Shown: one piece after another, positions 63,144 to 64,000 of the stretch
Layout: each line of letters starts with the position of its first letter
How positions within the stretch are numbered: the first letter of the stretch is position 1
Assembly (NCBI GenBank): GCA_947471745.1
Contig: CANJKZ010000084.1
Location: forward strand, 658,501 to 722,500
Reading direction: 5' to 3'
DNA from: Closterium sp. Naga37s-1
Taxonomy: Eukaryota; Streptophyta; Zygnematophyceae; Desmidiales; Closteriaceae
Length of the DNA stretch: 64,000 nucleotides
Program-made: the position numbers and the translations under genes
The notes under the pieces: generated by a model
Databases searched by the model: none
What the model saw: the letters and a program-made list of their open reading frames with translations, nothing else
What the model was told of the DNA's origin: nothing

Positions 63144-63923
63144 CTTGTACCCACCTGCTTGCTAGTTCAGTCATTCATTCGTTCACTATTCTGACATGTT
63201 ATCAGAGCGAAGGTCTCGGGTTCGAATCCCAGTGTGTGCACTTCGGGCATCCCAGTGCGGGGGGGTGTCAGAGGTCCATTGGTGATCCCCGATTGATCCT
63301 AGGGAAGGGTTACAGGCTCGTTGTCCTGGGGGGTTATGGGCGCACTGACCCACTACTTAACAAGCCCTTTTATCCCAATGGTCTAGTGGTTGGGATTCTG
63401 ACACTTGTACCCACCTGCTTGCTAGTTCAGTCATTCATTCGTTCACTATTCTGACATGTTATCAGAGCGAAGGTCTCGGGTTCGAATCCCAGTGTGTGCA
63501 CTTCGGGCATCCCAGTGCGGGGGGGTGTCAGAGGTCCATTGGTGATCCCCGATTGATCCTAGGGAAGGGTTACAGGCTCGTTGTCCTGGGGGGTTATGGG
63601 CGCACTGACCCACTACTTAACAAGCCCTTTTATCCCAATGGTCTAGTGGTTGGGATTCTGACACTTGTACCCACCTGCTTGCTAGTTCAGTCATTCATTC
63701 GTTCACTATTCTGACATGTTATCAGAGCGAAGGTCTCGGGTTCGAATCCCAGTGTGTGCACTTCGGGCATCCCAGTGCGGGGGGGTGCCAGAGGTCCACT
63801 GGTGATCCCCGATTGATCCTAGGGAAGGGTTACAGGCTCGTTGTCCTGGGGGGTTATGGGCGCACTGACCCGCTACTTAACAAGCCCTTTTATCCCAATG
63901 GTATAGTGGTTGGGATTCTGACA
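63144..63923 (+). repeat. 260-bp-period tandem array of TRIM and LTR-I pieces, three units
   Basis: Each unit is 53 bp of LTR-I 3' end, 69 bp of TRIM internal domain and 138 bp of TRIM LTR. Units start at 63144, 63404 and 63664. Internal domains at 63197, 63457 and 63717 begin TGTTATCAGAGCG rather than TGGTATCAGAGCG. The first two units are virtually identical, the last TRIM LTR starts TGCCAGAGG. The array ends at the leader of element I. Confidence 0.92.
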
Positions 63924-64000
63924 TGGTATCAGAATTTTTTTAGGGCCCACCACGAATTTTTTTCCTGCCCTTCCCGAAGCGAGCCTCGCGCCCTGCCCGA

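Larger units (their letters stand above)
62717..64000 (+). mobile_element. Element I: 5' end of a short-LTR copia element, runs off the window
   Basis: The LTR begins TGTCAAACTTATATGG at 62717 and is interrupted at 62798 by a miniature LTR element. LTR 3' ends (53 bp, cttgtaccc...ttctgaca) recur at 63144-63196, 63404-63456 and 63664-63716. After the array come TGGTATCAGA at 63924 and GGGCCCACCACG at 63943-63954, the normal leader start. Coding sequence lies beyond the window. Confidence 0.85.

Noticed and set aside
63236-63714. Repeated identical 72-codon frames in the terminal array
   Set aside because: They are the same TRIM LTR translated once per 260-bp unit; there is no start context or family similarity.

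Overview
This window looks like plant-lineage nuclear DNA. It has one large, intron-rich, GC-rich host gene on the minus strand, a fragment of a second host gene, and about 54 kb of nested Ty1/copia LTR retrotransposons. The host gene resembles the plant form of the TCP11 (T-complex 11) family. All splice junctions I could place are GT-AG, and the retroelements use the tRNA-iMet primer site usual in plants. A streptophyte alga or early-diverging land plant is my best guess; this is inference, and I cannot name a species.

Layout. 1-410: large imperfect fold-back (inverted repeat). 1363-8426 (minus): TCP11-family gene, 11 exons with consistent phases, about 1494 codons, with two degenerate exon duplicates and a 21-bp minisatellite. 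8427-9574: intergenic, with a 26-bp palindrome. 9575-37848: copia element A (minus, 435-bp LTRs, TSD tgttt). Inside A lie B (9701-17066, minus, TSD cccat), C (17720-31247, plus, TSD gttgc) and E (33561-35440, minus, TSD gcgct). Inside C lies D (22375-28613, TSD ctacg). 37849-38664: host DNA ending in a broken HMG-CoA reductase exon. 38665-50708: a chimeric element, G in its 5' part and H in its 3' part, with unlike LTRs and no matching TSD. An inverted array of miniature LTR elements sits at its junction, and a non-autonomous element L (45836-47820, TSD gctgg) sits in its pol region. 50709-62716: element F (minus, related to A), split by J (51159-58406, plus, TSD gtgtt). 62717-64000: the 5' end of element I (plus). 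Its LTR carries a 345-bp miniature LTR element (TRIM-like, TSD cttgt) that has expanded into a 260-bp-period tandem array.

Two copia lineages are present. The A/F lineage has an ordinary CCHC knuckle and a protease motif reading LDSCCGQHM. The B/C/D/E/G/H/I/J lineage has very short LTRs (117-134 bp), a GC-rich minisatellite leader, a poly-glycine gag insert, an odd zinc-knuckle spacing, DSGAS protease, and integrase, RT and RNase H in copia order. None of the copies I could follow is intact: stops, frameshifts at poly-C tracts, YVDD active-site changes and internal deletions recur.

The most interesting signals are: (1) the miniature element, whose LTR end, primer site and short internal domain together resemble a tRNA-Glu gene with A and B boxes; (2) its tandem amplification, and the presence of a second array at a recombination junction; (3) leader motifs kept even by non-autonomous elements (a hairpin, GGGCCCACCAC, and a splice-donor-like CTGGTAAG).
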